In this document: positions 36,232-44,953 of the stretch, piece after piece
How positions within the stretch are numbered: the first letter of the stretch is position 1
Layout: each line of letters starts with the position of its first letter
Assembly: GCA_963848415.1 (NCBI GenBank)
Contig: CAWKDN010000001.1
Coordinates: 3,100,001 to 3,164,000, forward strand
Direction of reading: 5' to 3'
Source of the DNA: CAVQBC01 sp963848415
GTDB taxonomy: Bacteria; Actinomycetota; Thermoleophilia; Solirubrobacterales; Solirubrobacteraceae
Length of the DNA: 64,000 nucleotides
Program-made: the position numbers and the translations under genes
The notes under the pieces: generated by a model
What the model saw: only the letters and a program-made list of their open reading frames with translations
Databases searched by the model: none
Told to the model about the DNA's origin: nothing

Positions 36232-38876
36232 CCTCCGACGAGATCCGCGAGCGCTTCCTCTCCTTCTTCGAGGGCACGGGTCACCTGCGCCAGCCCTCGG
36301 CGCCGCTCGTCCCGACCTCCTACGACCCCTCGACGCTGCTCATCAGCGCCGGGATGCACCCGCTCAAGCCGTATTTCCTGGGCCAGGAGGCGCCGCCGCG
36401 GGACCGGCTGACGACGTGCCAGAAGTGCTTCCGGACGGTCGACATCGACCAGGTCGGCCTGACCCACCGGCACCTGACCTTCTTCGAGATGCTCGGCAAC
36501 TTCTCGATCGGCGACTACTTCAAGCAGGGCGCCGTCGAGTTCGCCTGGGAGCTGTCGCTGCAGGGCTTCGGGTTCGAACCCGAGCGCATCTGGATCACCG
36601 TCTTCGAGGGCGACGAGGAGCTGGGCGAGGGGCCCGACGAGGAGGCGATCGAGGCGTGGCTGTCGATCGGCGTCCCGCGCGAGCGGATCGTCCTGCTCCC
36701 GCGCGAGGAGAACTTCTGGCAGGCCGGCCCGACCGGGCCGTGCGGGCCGTGCTCGGAGCTCTACCTCGACCGCGGGCTCGAGTTCGGCCACCCGGACGAC
36801 CTCCCGGGCGGCGACAACGAGCGCTTCCTGGAGTACTGGAACCTCGTCTTCATGCAGTACGACCAGGACCCGGTCAACACGCTCACGCCGCTGCCGGCCC
36901 AGAACATCGACACGGGCCTCGGCCTCAACCGGCTCGCGGCGATCCTCCAGGGCACGACCTCGGTGTTCGAGACCGACCAGTTCCAGCCGCTGATCGACCT
37001 CGGCCAGCAGCTCAGCGGCCGCCGCTACGGCGAGGGGCCGGACGTCGACCGGGCGATGCGCATCCTCGCCGACCACACGCGCGGGATGTCGTTCCTGATC
37101 GCCGACGGCGTCGTGCCCTCCAACGAGGACCGCGGCTACGTGCTGCGGCGGATCATGCGCCGGGCGATCCTCCAGGGCCGGCGGATCGGCATCGAGCCCG
37201 GCTTCCTCGGCGCCTTCGCCGAGCGCGTGCGCGGGACGATGGGCGGTGCCTACCCCGAGCTGCTCGAGCACGCCGACACGATCGAGATGTGGCTGGCGAC
37301 CGAGGAGGAGGCCTTCGGGCGTACGCTCGAGCAGGGCACGCGCATCCTCGCCGACCACGTCGAGCGCGCCAAGGCGGCCGGCGAGGAGGGCATCGGCGCC
37401 GAGGAGGCCTTCCAGCTGCACGACACCTACGGCTTCCCGTTCGACCTCACGCTGGAGCTGGCGGCCGAGCAGGGCCTCGGCGTCGACTCCCAGGGCTTCG
37501 AGGAGCTGATGGACGCCCAGCGCGTCCGCGCGCGCACGAGCCCGGGCCGCGGCGCCCGCGACGACACGCGCGAGCGCATCCGGGCCTTCGCCGGCGGCGC
37601 CGGCTTCGACACCGAGTTCACGGGCTACGAGACCGTCGAGCAGGCCACGGCCGTGGCCGCGATCGCCCACGAGGACGGGCTGACGCTCGCCAAGCTCGTC
37701 GAGTCGCCCTTCTACGCGACCGGCGGCGGCCAGGTCCACGACGCCGGCGTCGTCGAGTGCGAGGCCGGCGACTGCCGCGCGACCGTCGTCGATGTCGTCC
37801 GCCTCGGCGACGACCAGGCGCTGATCCTCGAGCCGGTCGCCGGCGACCTGCGCGAGGGCACGCGGGTGATCGCGCGCGTGGACGCCGCGGCCCGCCGCGC
37901 CACCGCCGCCAACCACACCGCGACCCACCTGCTGCACGCCGCGCTGCGCGAGCGCCTCGGCGCCCACGTCCGCCAGGCCGGCTCCTACGTCGGTCCCGAC
38001 AAGCTGCGCTTCGACTTCACCCACGGGCAGGCGCTGACCCCGGACGACCTGCGCTGGATCGAGGATCGCGTGACCGCCTGGGTGCTCGCCGACCACCCGG
38101 TGCGCGCGACGCTCACCTCGCTCGACGAGGCCAAGCGGCTCGGCGCGATGGCCCTGTTCGGGGAGAAGTACGGCGAGACCGTGCGCATGGTCGAGGTCGC
38201 CGACGGCGGCTTCTCGCGCGAGCTGTGCGGCGGCACCCACGTCCGCGCCACCGCCGAGATCGGCGTCTTCCGGCTGCTGGCGGAGAGCTCGAGCGCGGCC
38301 AACGTGCGGCGCATCGAGGCGGTCACCGGACCGGTCGGCGTCGAGCTGTTGCGCGAGCACGACCGCGCGCTGCTGGAGACCGCACGCGTGCTGCGGACCT
38401 CGCCGGACTCCGTGGTCGAGCTGGCCGCCGAGCGCGAGGCCAAGCGCCGCGAGCTCGAGAAGCAGGTGCAGCGGGGCGGCGTCGCGGCGGCCGGCAACGG
38501 CGCCGGCGCCGAGATCTCGCTCGCCGAGCATGCCACCGACGTCGGCGGCGTGCGGGTGCTGACCTCGACGGCGCCGGTGCAGGAGCCCAAGGCGCTGCTC
38601 GACCTCGCCGACCGGCTCAAGAACAACCTGGGCGACGCCGCGATCGTGCTGGGCACGGCGGCCGGCGGGCGCGTGCACCTGGTCGCCGCGGTCACCCCGG
38701 CGGTGGTCGAGCGCGGCGTGAAGGCCGGCGAGGTGATCAAGACGGCCGCCGCGGTCGTCGGCGGCGGCGGTGGCGGGCGCGACACGATGGCCCAGGCGGG
38801 CGGGCGCGACCCGGAGCGCCTGGAGGAGGCGCTGGCCGCCGCGCGCGAGCAGATCGAGCGGATCCTGGCCCCCTGA
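36228..38876 (+). CDS. alaS: Alanyl-tRNA synthetase
   Basis: This 882-residue class II synthetase has the complete domain set. The aminoacylation core (about 1-460) carries the LISAGMHPLKPYF, CQKCFRT and GNFSIGDYFK regions; the editing domain has the zinc motif HTATHLLHA (about 565-573) and CGGTHV (about 667-672). The C-Ala domain ends GGGGGGRDTMAQAGG. Frame and key residues are intact, which contrasts with aspS. The GTG start overlaps mnmA by 4 bp; ruvX begins at the alaS stop. Confidence 0.96.
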   Translation: MTSDEIRERFLSFFEGTGHLRQPSAPLVPTSYDPSTLLISAGMHPLKPYFLGQEAPPRDRLTTCQKCFRTVDIDQVGLTHRHLTFFEMLGNFSIGDYFKQGAVEFAWELSLQGFGFEPERIWITVFEGDEELGEGPDEEAIEAWLSIGVPRERIVLLPREENFWQAGPTGPCGPCSELYLDRGLEFGHPDDLPGGDNERFLEYWNLVFMQYDQDPVNTLTPLPAQNIDTGLGLNRLAAILQGTTSVFETDQFQPLIDLGQQLSGRRYGEGPDVDRAMRILADHTRGMSFLIADGVVPSNEDRGYVLRRIMRRAILQGRRIGIEPGFLGAFAERVRGTMGGAYPELLEHADTIEMWLATEEEAFGRTLEQGTRILADHVERAKAAGEEGIGAEEAFQLHDTYGFPFDLTLELAAEQGLGVDSQGFEELMDAQRVRARTSPGRGARDDTRERIRAFAGGAGFDTEFTGYETVEQATAVAAIAHEDGLTLAKLVESPFYATGGGQVHDAGVVECEAGDCRATVVDVVRLGDDQALILEPVAGDLREGTRVIARVDAAARRATAANHTATHLLHAALRERLGAHVRQAGSYVGPDKLRFDFTHGQALTPDDLRWIEDRVTAWVLADHPVRATLTSLDEAKRLGAMALFGEKYGETVRMVEVADGGFSRELCGGTHVRATAEIGVFRLLAESSSAANVRRIEAVTGPVGVELLREHDRALLETARVLRTSPDSVVELAAEREAKRRELEKQVQRGGVAAAGNGAGAEISLAEHATDVGGVRVLTSTAPVQEPKALLDLADRLKNNLGDAAIVLGTAAGGRVHLVAAVTPAVVERGVKAGEVIKTAAAVVGGGGGGRDTMAQAGGRDPERLEEALAAAREQIERILAP

Positions 38877-39256
38877 GGGTCCTCGCGCTCGACTACGGCA
38901 GCGCGCGCTGCGGCGCCGCGATCTCGGACCCGAGCGGCACGCTCGCGACGCCGCTGGCGGCAGTGAGCCGGCCCGGGACGCGGCGTGGCCTGCAGCGGAT
39001 CGTGGCGCTGGCCGGCGAGCTGGGCGCCGAGCGGATCGTCGTGGGGCTGCCGCTCTCCCTCTCCGGCGCGGACTCCGCCCAGACGGCGGAGGCGCGCGGG
39101 TTCGCGGAGCGGCTCGAGCGGTTGGTCGCCGTGCCGGTCGAGCTCTACGACGAGCGCTTCACGACGCGGCTCGCACAGCGCGCCGGGGGTGGGGCGGACG
39201 AGGACTCGCGCGCGGCCGCGGTGCTGCTGGAGGGCTGGCTGGCGGCGCGCCCGTAG
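38873..39256 (+). CDS. ruvX: RuvX/YqgF Holliday-junction-resolvase-like protein
   Basis: This 127-residue RNase-H-fold protein belongs to the YqgF family, linked to 16S rRNA 5'-end processing and junction resolution in other bacteria. Key acidic residues appear in VLALDYGSARCGAAISD (Asp near residue 7), IVVGLPLSLSG (about 57) and DEDSRAAAVLLEGWL (Asp near 112). There is no ATG or GTG in the right frame before the conserved strand; the best start is CTG 38873, overlapping the alaS stop as CTGA. Confidence 0.9.
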   Translation: MRVLALDYGSARCGAAISDPSGTLATPLAAVSRPGTRRGLQRIVALAGELGAERIVVGLPLSLSGADSAQTAEARGFAERLERLVAVPVELYDERFTTRLAQRAGGGADEDSRAAAVLLEGWLAARP

Positions 39257-39306
39257 CCGGCTCTCGGCGCGTGGCGGCCGGTGAGGTTGCTATTCCTCCG
39301 TGCCGC

Positions 39307-40773
39307 GTGTCCGCCCGAGATCACGACGACGTGCCCGAGCGCTCGGCCGAGGAGCGTGAGCGCGCCCGGGCCGAACGGGAGGCTCGCCGGGCGGCGCGTG
39401 CCGAGGGCGCAGCCGCCGCGCCGCCGCAGCCCGAGCCCGACCCCGAGCCGCCTCCAGACGACGGCGCGACGCAGGCGTGGTCACCCGTCGAGCCCGCCCG
39501 CGAGGAGGAGAACGGAGCGGTCGACGGCTTCGAGCGCTTCGACCCGCCCGGGGACGGGATCGAGGCGCGCCGCGGGCCGGTCGAGCCAGAGCCCGAGCCT
39601 GCGCCGGCCCACTTCGACCGCGACGAGCGCTACGAGCCCGAGGAGCCGCTGCCGCCGCTGCCCTCGCGCCGCGACCGTCGCCAGGCGCGCCGAGGCGCGG
39701 CCCCGCCGCCCCGCAAGCGCTCGGAGCTCAAGCGCCGGACGCGCGGCCGCTGGCGGCGCCGGCTGGGCGCGCTGCTCGCGCTGGCGGCCATCGGTGGCGC
39801 GCTGTACTTCATCAACGAGGTCTTCCAGCCCTTCCAGCCGGACGGGCGCGGCATCGCCCGGGTCGCCGTCCCGGCCGGCGCCGAGGTGCGCGAGATCGGC
39901 GACCTCCTGGACGCCGAGGGCGTGGTGGACTCCGGCGCGGCGTTCAACCTCAACGCGACGCTGACGCTGCGGCGCGGCGACCTCAAGCCCGGCCGCTACA
40001 CGCTGCCGATGGGCATGAGCAACGGCGACGCGATCGACGCGCTCATCCAGGGGCCGAAGGCAAGGGTCATCCGCACCTTCACGCTGACGATCCCCGAGGG
40101 CCTCTCGCGCCGCGAGACCGAGGAGATCGTCAGCGACTCCGAGGTCGACGGCGACTACCTGCGCGCCTCGGGCCAGCCGGAGGTGCTGCGGCGCGCCCGC
40201 CGCTACGGGCTGCCGCGGCGCACACGCACGGCCGAGGGCTTCCTCTTCCCGGCCACCTATCAGCTGCCGATCGGCGCGCCGGCGTCCGAGCTGGTCGACC
40301 AGCAGCTCGACGCCTTCCGCGACAACTTCGGCGAGCTGAACCTCAGCAGCGCGCGGCGGCGCAACCTGAGCCGCTACGACGTGCTGATCGTGGCCTCGAT
40401 GGTCGAGCGCGAGGCGGCGCTGGCGCGCGAGCGCCCGCTGATCGCGGCCGTCATCTACAACCGCCTGCGCCGCGGCATCCCGCTCGGCATCGACGCCACC
40501 ATCCGCTACGCCGAGAACAACTGGAGCCGGCCGCTGCGGCAGTCAGAGCTCGAGCGCGAGGGGCCGTACAACACGCGTCTGCGCCGCGGGCTGCCGCCGA
40601 CGCCGATCGGCAACCCCGGGCTCTCGTCGATGCGCGCCGCGGCGCGGCCGGCGAGCGTGCGCTACCTCTACTACGTGCGCAAGCCGGGCAAGAGCGGAGC
40701 GCACGCCTTCTCCACCAACGAGGCCAAGTTCCTGCGCGACGTCGAGCGCTACCAGGCCTCGCGCGGGGGCTGA
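39307..40773 (+). CDS. mltG: Endolytic murein transglycosylase MltG
   Basis: This 488-residue YceG/MltG protein cleaves nascent glycan strands and helps end their synthesis. It has a long acidic/Pro-rich cytoplasmic tail with a basic end (residues 1-150), one membrane helix (about 153-172), a LysM-like region (VAVPAGAEVREIGDLL) and the YceG core. The catalytic Glu is in MVEREA (about 367) and the core ends RLRRGLPPTPIGNPGLSSMRAA. The cytoplasmic tail is longer than in E. coli. The start chosen is GTG 39307. It is followed directly by aroE. Confidence 0.93.
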   Translation: MSARDHDDVPERSAEERERARAEREARRAARAEGAAAAPPQPEPDPEPPPDDGATQAWSPVEPAREEENGAVDGFERFDPPGDGIEARRGPVEPEPEPAPAHFDRDERYEPEEPLPPLPSRRDRRQARRGAAPPPRKRSELKRRTRGRWRRRLGALLALAAIGGALYFINEVFQPFQPDGRGIARVAVPAGAEVREIGDLLDAEGVVDSGAAFNLNATLTLRRGDLKPGRYTLPMGMSNGDAIDALIQGPKARVIRTFTLTIPEGLSRRETEEIVSDSEVDGDYLRASGQPEVLRRARRYGLPRRTRTAEGFLFPATYQLPIGAPASELVDQQLDAFRDNFGELNLSSARRRNLSRYDVLIVASMVEREAALARERPLIAAVIYNRLRRGIPLGIDATIRYAENNWSRPLRQSELEREGPYNTRLRRGLPPTPIGNPGLSSMRAAARPASVRYLYYVRKPGKSGAHAFSTNEAKFLRDVERYQASRGG

Positions 40774-40800
40774 GCGGCGCCGGCCCCGGTCCTGCTGGGG

Positions 40801-41568
40801 GTGTGCGGGTGGCCCGTCGACCACTCGCGCTCGCCCGCCATGCACAACGCTGCGCTGGCCGCGACCGGACTGACGGGCTGGCGCTATGTCCGCCTCGCCG
40901 TGCCGCCGGTGCGGTTCGCCGCCGCGATCAGCGGTCTGGCGGGCTTCCGGGGCGTCAACGTGACGATCCCGCACAAGCAGGCGGCGCTCGCGCTGGCCGG
41001 CGAGGCGAGCGCTGCGGCGCGTGCGATCGGCGCGGCCAACGTCCTGAGCTTCGCGCCGGACGGGCGCATCCGGGCCGAGAACACCGACGCGCCGGGGCTG
41101 CTGGCCGCGCTGCCGGCCGAGCATGCGCCGGCGGGCCGCAGCGCGCTGGTGCTGGGCGCCGGTGGCGCCGCCCGCGCGGCCGTGTGGGCGCTGCGCGAGG
41201 CGGGCGCGGAGGAGGTCTTCGTCTGGAACCGGACCGCCGCGCGGGCCGAGGCGCTGGCGGACGAGCTCGGCGCCCGCGCGGTGCCCGAGCCGGTCGCTGC
41301 CGAGCTGATCGTCAACTGCACCTCGGTCGGGCTCGAGGACGCGAGCGCGATGCCGCCGCTCGCGGCCGGCAGCCTGCGCCCCGGCGCCTGCGTGGTCGAC
41401 CTCGTCTACCGCTCCGGCGGCACGCGGCTGATCGCCGAGGCCGCCCGGGCGGGGGCGGCAACGGTGGACGGTTTCGCCGTGCTGGTCGAGCAGGGGGCGG
41501 CGTCCTTCGAGCTGTGGACGGGGCGGGAGGCGCCGCGGGCGGTGATGCGGGCGGCGGCCGGCGGCTAA
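40801..41568 (+). CDS. aroE: Shikimate dehydrogenase
   Basis: This enzyme reduces 3-dehydroshikimate to shikimate with NADPH. It shows the shikimate-binding Ser pair in DHSRSPAMHN (residues about 8-17), the catalytic Lys in NVTIPHKQ (about 60), Asp in ENTDAPG, the NADP loop GAGGAARA (about 120) and WNRT. Starting at GTG 40801 removes half of the first beta strand. The codons upstream (CTG 40792 or 40795) continue the strand LLGVCGWPV, so the real start may be one of these rare codons. It lies 27 bp behind mltG in the same frame. Confidence 0.9.
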   Translation: MCGWPVDHSRSPAMHNAALAATGLTGWRYVRLAVPPVRFAAAISGLAGFRGVNVTIPHKQAALALAGEASAAARAIGAANVLSFAPDGRIRAENTDAPGLLAALPAEHAPAGRSALVLGAGGAARAAVWALREAGAEEVFVWNRTAARAEALADELGARAVPEPVAAELIVNCTSVGLEDASAMPPLAAGSLRPGACVVDLVYRSGGTRLIAEAARAGAATVDGFAVLVEQGAASFELWTGREAPRAVMRAAAGG

Positions 41569-42047
41569 GCCGCCTCGGCGCGCACGACCAGCACCGGCAG
41601 CTGCGCGTGGTGCACGAGCCCCGCCGACGTGCTGCCCAGCACCGCCGAGCGGATCCCGCTACGCCCGCGCGAGCCGACGACGATGACCGCCGCACCGCGC
41701 TCGTCCGCCGCGTGGGAGATCGTCGCCCACACGTTGCCGCGCGCCGGCGCGGTCGCCGAGGTGGCGCTCAGGCCGTGGCGGCGGGCGAGCACCGCACCCT
41801 CCTCGGCGAGCTCGGCGGCCGCCCGCTCGGCGCCGGCGTCCAGCGCGCCGAGCGCGTCCTCGGCCACGGCCCCCGAGAGCGCCAGCACGGCGGAGGGAGC
41901 GATCTCGCGGGCGGACTGCCAGACGGTCAGCACGATCGCCGGGCGCCCCGTCCACAGCCCGGCCGCCCGCTCGACGGCGAGCCCCGCCTCCTCCGAGCCG
42001 TCGTAGGCGATCACCAGCGGGGCCGGGGCGGGATCCGGGACGGCCAT
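41565..42047 (-). CDS. Universal stress protein UspA family
   Basis: This 160-residue complete UspA domain reads PLVIAYDGSEEAGLAVERAA at the start, VILTVW-type strand 2, and ends with the ATP-binding signature VIVVGSRGRSGIRSAVLGSTSAGLVHHAQLPVLVV (G-x2-G-x9-G-S). The motif suggests an ATP-binding type. It is inserted on the opposite strand between aroE (tail to tail, shared CTAA) and a small zinc-finger gene. TAGTTT lies 10 nt before the ATG. Confidence 0.9.
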   Translation of the reverse strand: MAVPDPAPAPLVIAYDGSEEAGLAVERAAGLWTGRPAIVLTVWQSAREIAPSAVLALSGAVAEDALGALDAGAERAAAELAEEGAVLARRHGLSATSATAPARGNVWATISHAADERGAAVIVVGSRGRSGIRSAVLGSTSAGLVHHAQLPVLVVRAEAA

Positions 42048-42096
42048 GGGCCGCGCCAAACTACCAGCGCGCGGGCGCCCGCTACCGTCAGTGGCC

Positions 42097-42282
42097 GTGA
42101 GCGCCGAGCCCGCCGCCGAGACGCCCTGCCCGCCCTGCCGCGGGACCGGTCGCCTGATCTCCAACAAGGGCGGCGACCCGCACGAGGTCACCTGCCCGTG
42201 GTGCGAGGGCAGCGGGATCTTCCAGCGCGAGCACGACGCCCAGGCCGCGCGCAGCGGCGAGGCGCTCAGCTCGCCGGCCTGA
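42097..42282 (+). CDS. Small DnaJ-like zinc-finger protein
   Basis: This 61-residue protein contains two CxxCxGxG units, CPPCRGTG (residues 10-17) and CPWCEGSG (about 33-40), the pattern of the DnaJ central zinc domain. It has no J domain. Such short versions are conserved in actinobacteria without a known partner. The GTG start is 8 nt from TACCGT. The 3' end overlaps the oppositely oriented anchored protein by 17 bp. Confidence 0.75.
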   Translation: MSAEPAAETPCPPCRGTGRLISNKGGDPHEVTCPWCEGSGIFQREHDAQAARSGEALSSPA

Positions 42283-42721
42283 TCTCCAGCCGGCCGATCT
42301 CGCGGCCGGCGTCCACCAGCGTGATCGGGTGCACGCCGGGCGCGTCGGCCAGCAGCTCGAAGCGCGCGGGGGACTCGGGGATGATCGTCTCGAAGTCGAC
42401 GAGGTCGCCGAGGTTGACCGTGTCGAGCACGTCGCCGGTGACGACCACGCGGACGAGCTGGCCCTGGCGGGCGACGATCCGCTGCTTGGCGGGGTCGCCG
42501 CCGGCGTCGATGGTCTTCTCGATCGGCTCGAGCGTCGTCGGCGTGCGGGTCGCGGGGGAGGCCTCCGGGACGGCGCCCGGGGCCGGGGTGGGCGCGGCGG
42601 GCGCGACCGGCGTCGGCTCGGCGTCGCGGCCCAGGCGGTTGTCGCGCGGGATCAGCGTGGCGGCGAGGGCGGTGAGGCCCATCAGCACCGCGACGACGAT
42701 CATCAGGCGGCGACCTTTCAC
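42266..42721 (-). CDS. Single-pass extracytoplasmic protein
   Basis: This 151-residue protein has an N-terminal signal anchor (KGRRLMIVVAVLMGLTALAATL), a Pro/Ala/Thr-rich spacer (about 30-60) and a small beta domain (RIVARQGQLVRVVVTGDVLDTVNLGDL, ...GVHPITLVDAGREIGRLEI) resembling cupredoxin-like or Ig-like folds but without copper ligands. TACCCT is 6 nt before the GTG start. Function unknown. Confidence 0.7.
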   Translation of the reverse strand: MKGRRLMIVVAVLMGLTALAATLIPRDNRLGRDAEPTPVAPAAPTPAPGAVPEASPATRTPTTLEPIEKTIDAGGDPAKQRIVARQGQLVRVVVTGDVLDTVNLGDLVDFETIIPESPARFELLADAPGVHPITLVDAGREIGRLEIRPAS

Positions 42722-42770
42722 CCTCTGAGGGTAGCCGGGGGCGGGGGCGAGACGGCCCCGCCGGGCGCCT

Positions 42771-43289
42771 ATGCCGTGCATGGCATCGGAGTCGATCTCG
42801 GGCGCTCGCCTTGCCGCCGCGGCGCTCGCCTCCGTGGTGCTGTGCGCCGCAGTCGCCGGCGTGCGCGCCCCGGGTCTTGGCGTCGCGCTCATGCCGCTGC
42901 TGGTCGCCGCCACCCTGATCGACCTCGAGCGCCGCGTCATCCCCAACCGGCTCACGCTCGCCGGCGCGCTTGCCGCCCTGACGCTCCTGGCCTTGACCGC
43001 GCCCGGCGCGCTCGCCGAGCACGCCGTGGCGGGCGCGGGCGCCGGCGGCTTCCTGCTCGCGGCGCATCTGATCAAGCCGGACGGGATGGGCATGGGCGAC
43101 GTCAAGCTCGCCGGCGTGCTGGGGCTGTTCCTCGGCCGCGCCGTCGTCGAGGCGCTGCTCGTCGCCCTGCTCGCGGGCTCGCTGGCCGCGCTGGTGATCG
43201 GGCTGCGGCAGGGGCGGGGGGCGAGCTTCGCCTTCGGCCCGTACCTCGCGCTCGGCGGGGTGGTCGGCGCACTGACGGATCCCTCCTAA
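42771..43289 (+). CDS. A24 prepilin peptidase-like membrane protease
   Basis: This 172-residue multi-helix protein contains the two aspartates of the type IV prepilin peptidase fold: LIDLERRVIPNRL (about residue 45) and GMGMGDVKLAG (GxGD, about residue 107). The N-terminal methyltransferase domain of PilD is absent, as in the short actinobacterial proteins. A homologue sits at the same place between aroE and aroC in mycobacteria (Rv2551c). No pilin genes are in this window. Start at 42771 or 42780. Confidence 0.88.
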   Translation: MPCMASESISGARLAAAALASVVLCAAVAGVRAPGLGVALMPLLVAATLIDLERRVIPNRLTLAGALAALTLLALTAPGALAEHAVAGAGAGGFLLAAHLIKPDGMGMGDVKLAGVLGLFLGRAVVEALLVALLAGSLAALVIGLRQGRGASFAFGPYLALGGVVGALTDPS

Positions 43290-43299
43290 GCTTCTCGGC

Positions 43300-44472
43300 G
43301 TGTCGCTGCGCGTGATCACCGCGGGTGAGTCCCATGGTCCGGGCCTGACCTGCGTGGTCGAGGGGCTGCCGGCCGGGCTCGAGCTCGACGCCGGGGCGAT
43401 CAACCTCGACATGGCCCGCCGCCAGCTCGGTCACGGCCGCGGCGGGCGGATGAAGATCGAGAAGGACGCGGCGGAGGTGACCTCCGGCGTGCGCCACGGC
43501 GTGACGCTCGGCGGGCCGATCGCGCTCAGCGTCCCGAACCGCGACTACGCCAACTGGGAAGAGCGCATGAACCCGTGGCCGGTGGAGGCCGACGTGCCGG
43601 AGGTCCACCTCCCGCGCCCCGGCCACGCCGACCTCGCCGGCGTGCAGAAGTTCGGCTTCTCCGACGTGCGCAACGTGCTCGAGCGCGCCAGCGCCCGCGA
43701 GACGGCGGCGCGCGTCGCCGGCGGGGCGCTCGCCAAGGCGTTCCTGCGCGCGCTCGGGGTGGAGGTCGTCTCCCACGTGACCCAGATCGGCTCGGTCCGC
43801 GCGCCGGAGATGAACGGCGAGCTGAGCGCCGCCGACTTCGCCGGCGTCGACGCCTCCCCGGTCCGCTGCCTGGACCCCGAGGCGACGCGCGCGATGGTCG
43901 AGGAGATCAACGTGCTGCGCAAGCGCAACGAGTCGCTCGGCGGCGTCTTCGAGGTGCGCGCCTACGGGCTCGTGCCCGGGCTCGGCTCGCACGTCTCCTG
44001 GGAGGAGCGCCTCGACGGGCGCATCGGGCTGGCGATGCTCTCCATCCAGGCGGTCAAGGGCTGCGGGATCGGCGACGGCTTCGACCTCGCGGGCCGGCCC
44101 GGCTCGGCCGCCCACGACGAGATCTTCTACGACGACGACCGCGGCTACTACCGCGAGACCAACCGCTCGGGCGGGATCGAGGGCGGCATGACGACCGGCG
44201 AGCCGCTCGTGGTGCGCGGGGCGATGAAGCCGCTGCCGACGCTGACCAAGCCGCTGCGCTCCGTGGACATCGCGACCCGCGAGCCGGCCCAGGCGCTGCG
44301 CGAGCGGACCGACTCCTGCACCGTCCCCGCGGCCGGCGTGGTCGGGGAGGCGATGCTGGCGATCGTGCTCGCCTCCGCCCATCGCGAGAAGTTCGGGGGT
44401 GACCACATCGACGACGTGCGCGCCGCCGTGGCGGCCTACGCCGAGCGGATCGGGTGGAAGCGCGCGCCGTAG
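43300..44472 (+). CDS. aroC: Chorismate synthase
   Basis: This 390-residue enzyme makes chorismate from EPSP with reduced FMN. The signatures are ITAGESHGPGL (His near residue 10), RRQLGHGRGGRM, the FSDVRNVLERASARETAARVAGGA segment (about 115-140), GCGIGDGF, RSGGIEGGMTTGEP and the C-terminal DHIDDVRAAVAAYAER. TAAGCT ends 7 nt before the GTG. It heads the aroC-aroK-aroB-aroQ-pepQ operon; aroK starts inside its last 19 bp. Confidence 0.96.
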   Translation: MSLRVITAGESHGPGLTCVVEGLPAGLELDAGAINLDMARRQLGHGRGGRMKIEKDAAEVTSGVRHGVTLGGPIALSVPNRDYANWEERMNPWPVEADVPEVHLPRPGHADLAGVQKFGFSDVRNVLERASARETAARVAGGALAKAFLRALGVEVVSHVTQIGSVRAPEMNGELSAADFAGVDASPVRCLDPEATRAMVEEINVLRKRNESLGGVFEVRAYGLVPGLGSHVSWEERLDGRIGLAMLSIQAVKGCGIGDGFDLAGRPGSAAHDEIFYDDDRGYYRETNRSGGIEGGMTTGEPLVVRGAMKPLPTLTKPLRSVDIATREPAQALRERTDSCTVPAAGVVGEAMLAIVLASAHREKFGGDHIDDVRAAVAAYAERIGWKRAP

Positions 44473-44953
44473 CGCCGGGCCGCCCGCCGGCCCGCGCGCT
44501 CGTGTTCATCGGCTTCATGGGCGCGGGGAAGACCTCCGCCGCGCGCGCCGCGGCGGCCGCGATGGGCGGCCGCGCGGTGGACTCCGACCACGTCGTCGAG
44601 GAGCGGATCGGGACCTCGATCGAGAGCTACTTCGCCTCCCACGGCGAGCGCGCGTTCCGCGAGCAGGAGGAGGACGCGGTCGTCGAGCTGCTCGAGGCGC
44701 CGCCCGGGCCGGTGCTCTCGCTCGGCGGCGGCGCGATCACCTCCGAGCGGGTGCGCTCGGCGCTCGGAGGACCACACCGTCGTGCTGCTCGACGTCGACG
44801 TCGAGACGGCCTGGCACCGCGCGGGCGGCCGGCGCCCGCTGGCGCGCGACAAGGACCGCTTCGCCGCGCTGCACGCCGAGCGCATCCCCGTCTACCACGG
44901 GCTCGCCGACGTGATCCTGCTCGACAGCGCGCGCGAGCGCGTCCGCGCACGCG
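44454..44953 (+). CDS. aroK: Shikimate kinase (N-terminal half of a probable AroK-AroB fusion), frame broken twice
   Basis: This P-loop kinase phosphorylates shikimate. It has Walker A GFMGAGKTS (about residue 21), the substrate Asp pair in VDSDHVVEERIG, FREQEEDAVV, LSLGGGA and, after an extra G near 44766, the lid RRPLARDKDRF. A second extra base (A at 44949) lies at the end. With both removed the reading passes without a stop into AroB (ERVRAAVPAMRALAG...), so kinase and synthase probably form one 517-residue polypeptide. The start GTG overlaps aroC. Confidence 0.88.

Noticed and set aside
42771..43289. Part of a pilus assembly locus
   Set aside because: The prepilin peptidase-like gene stands at the position conserved in mycobacteria between aroE and aroC, and no pilin, ATPase or platform gene occurs in the window.
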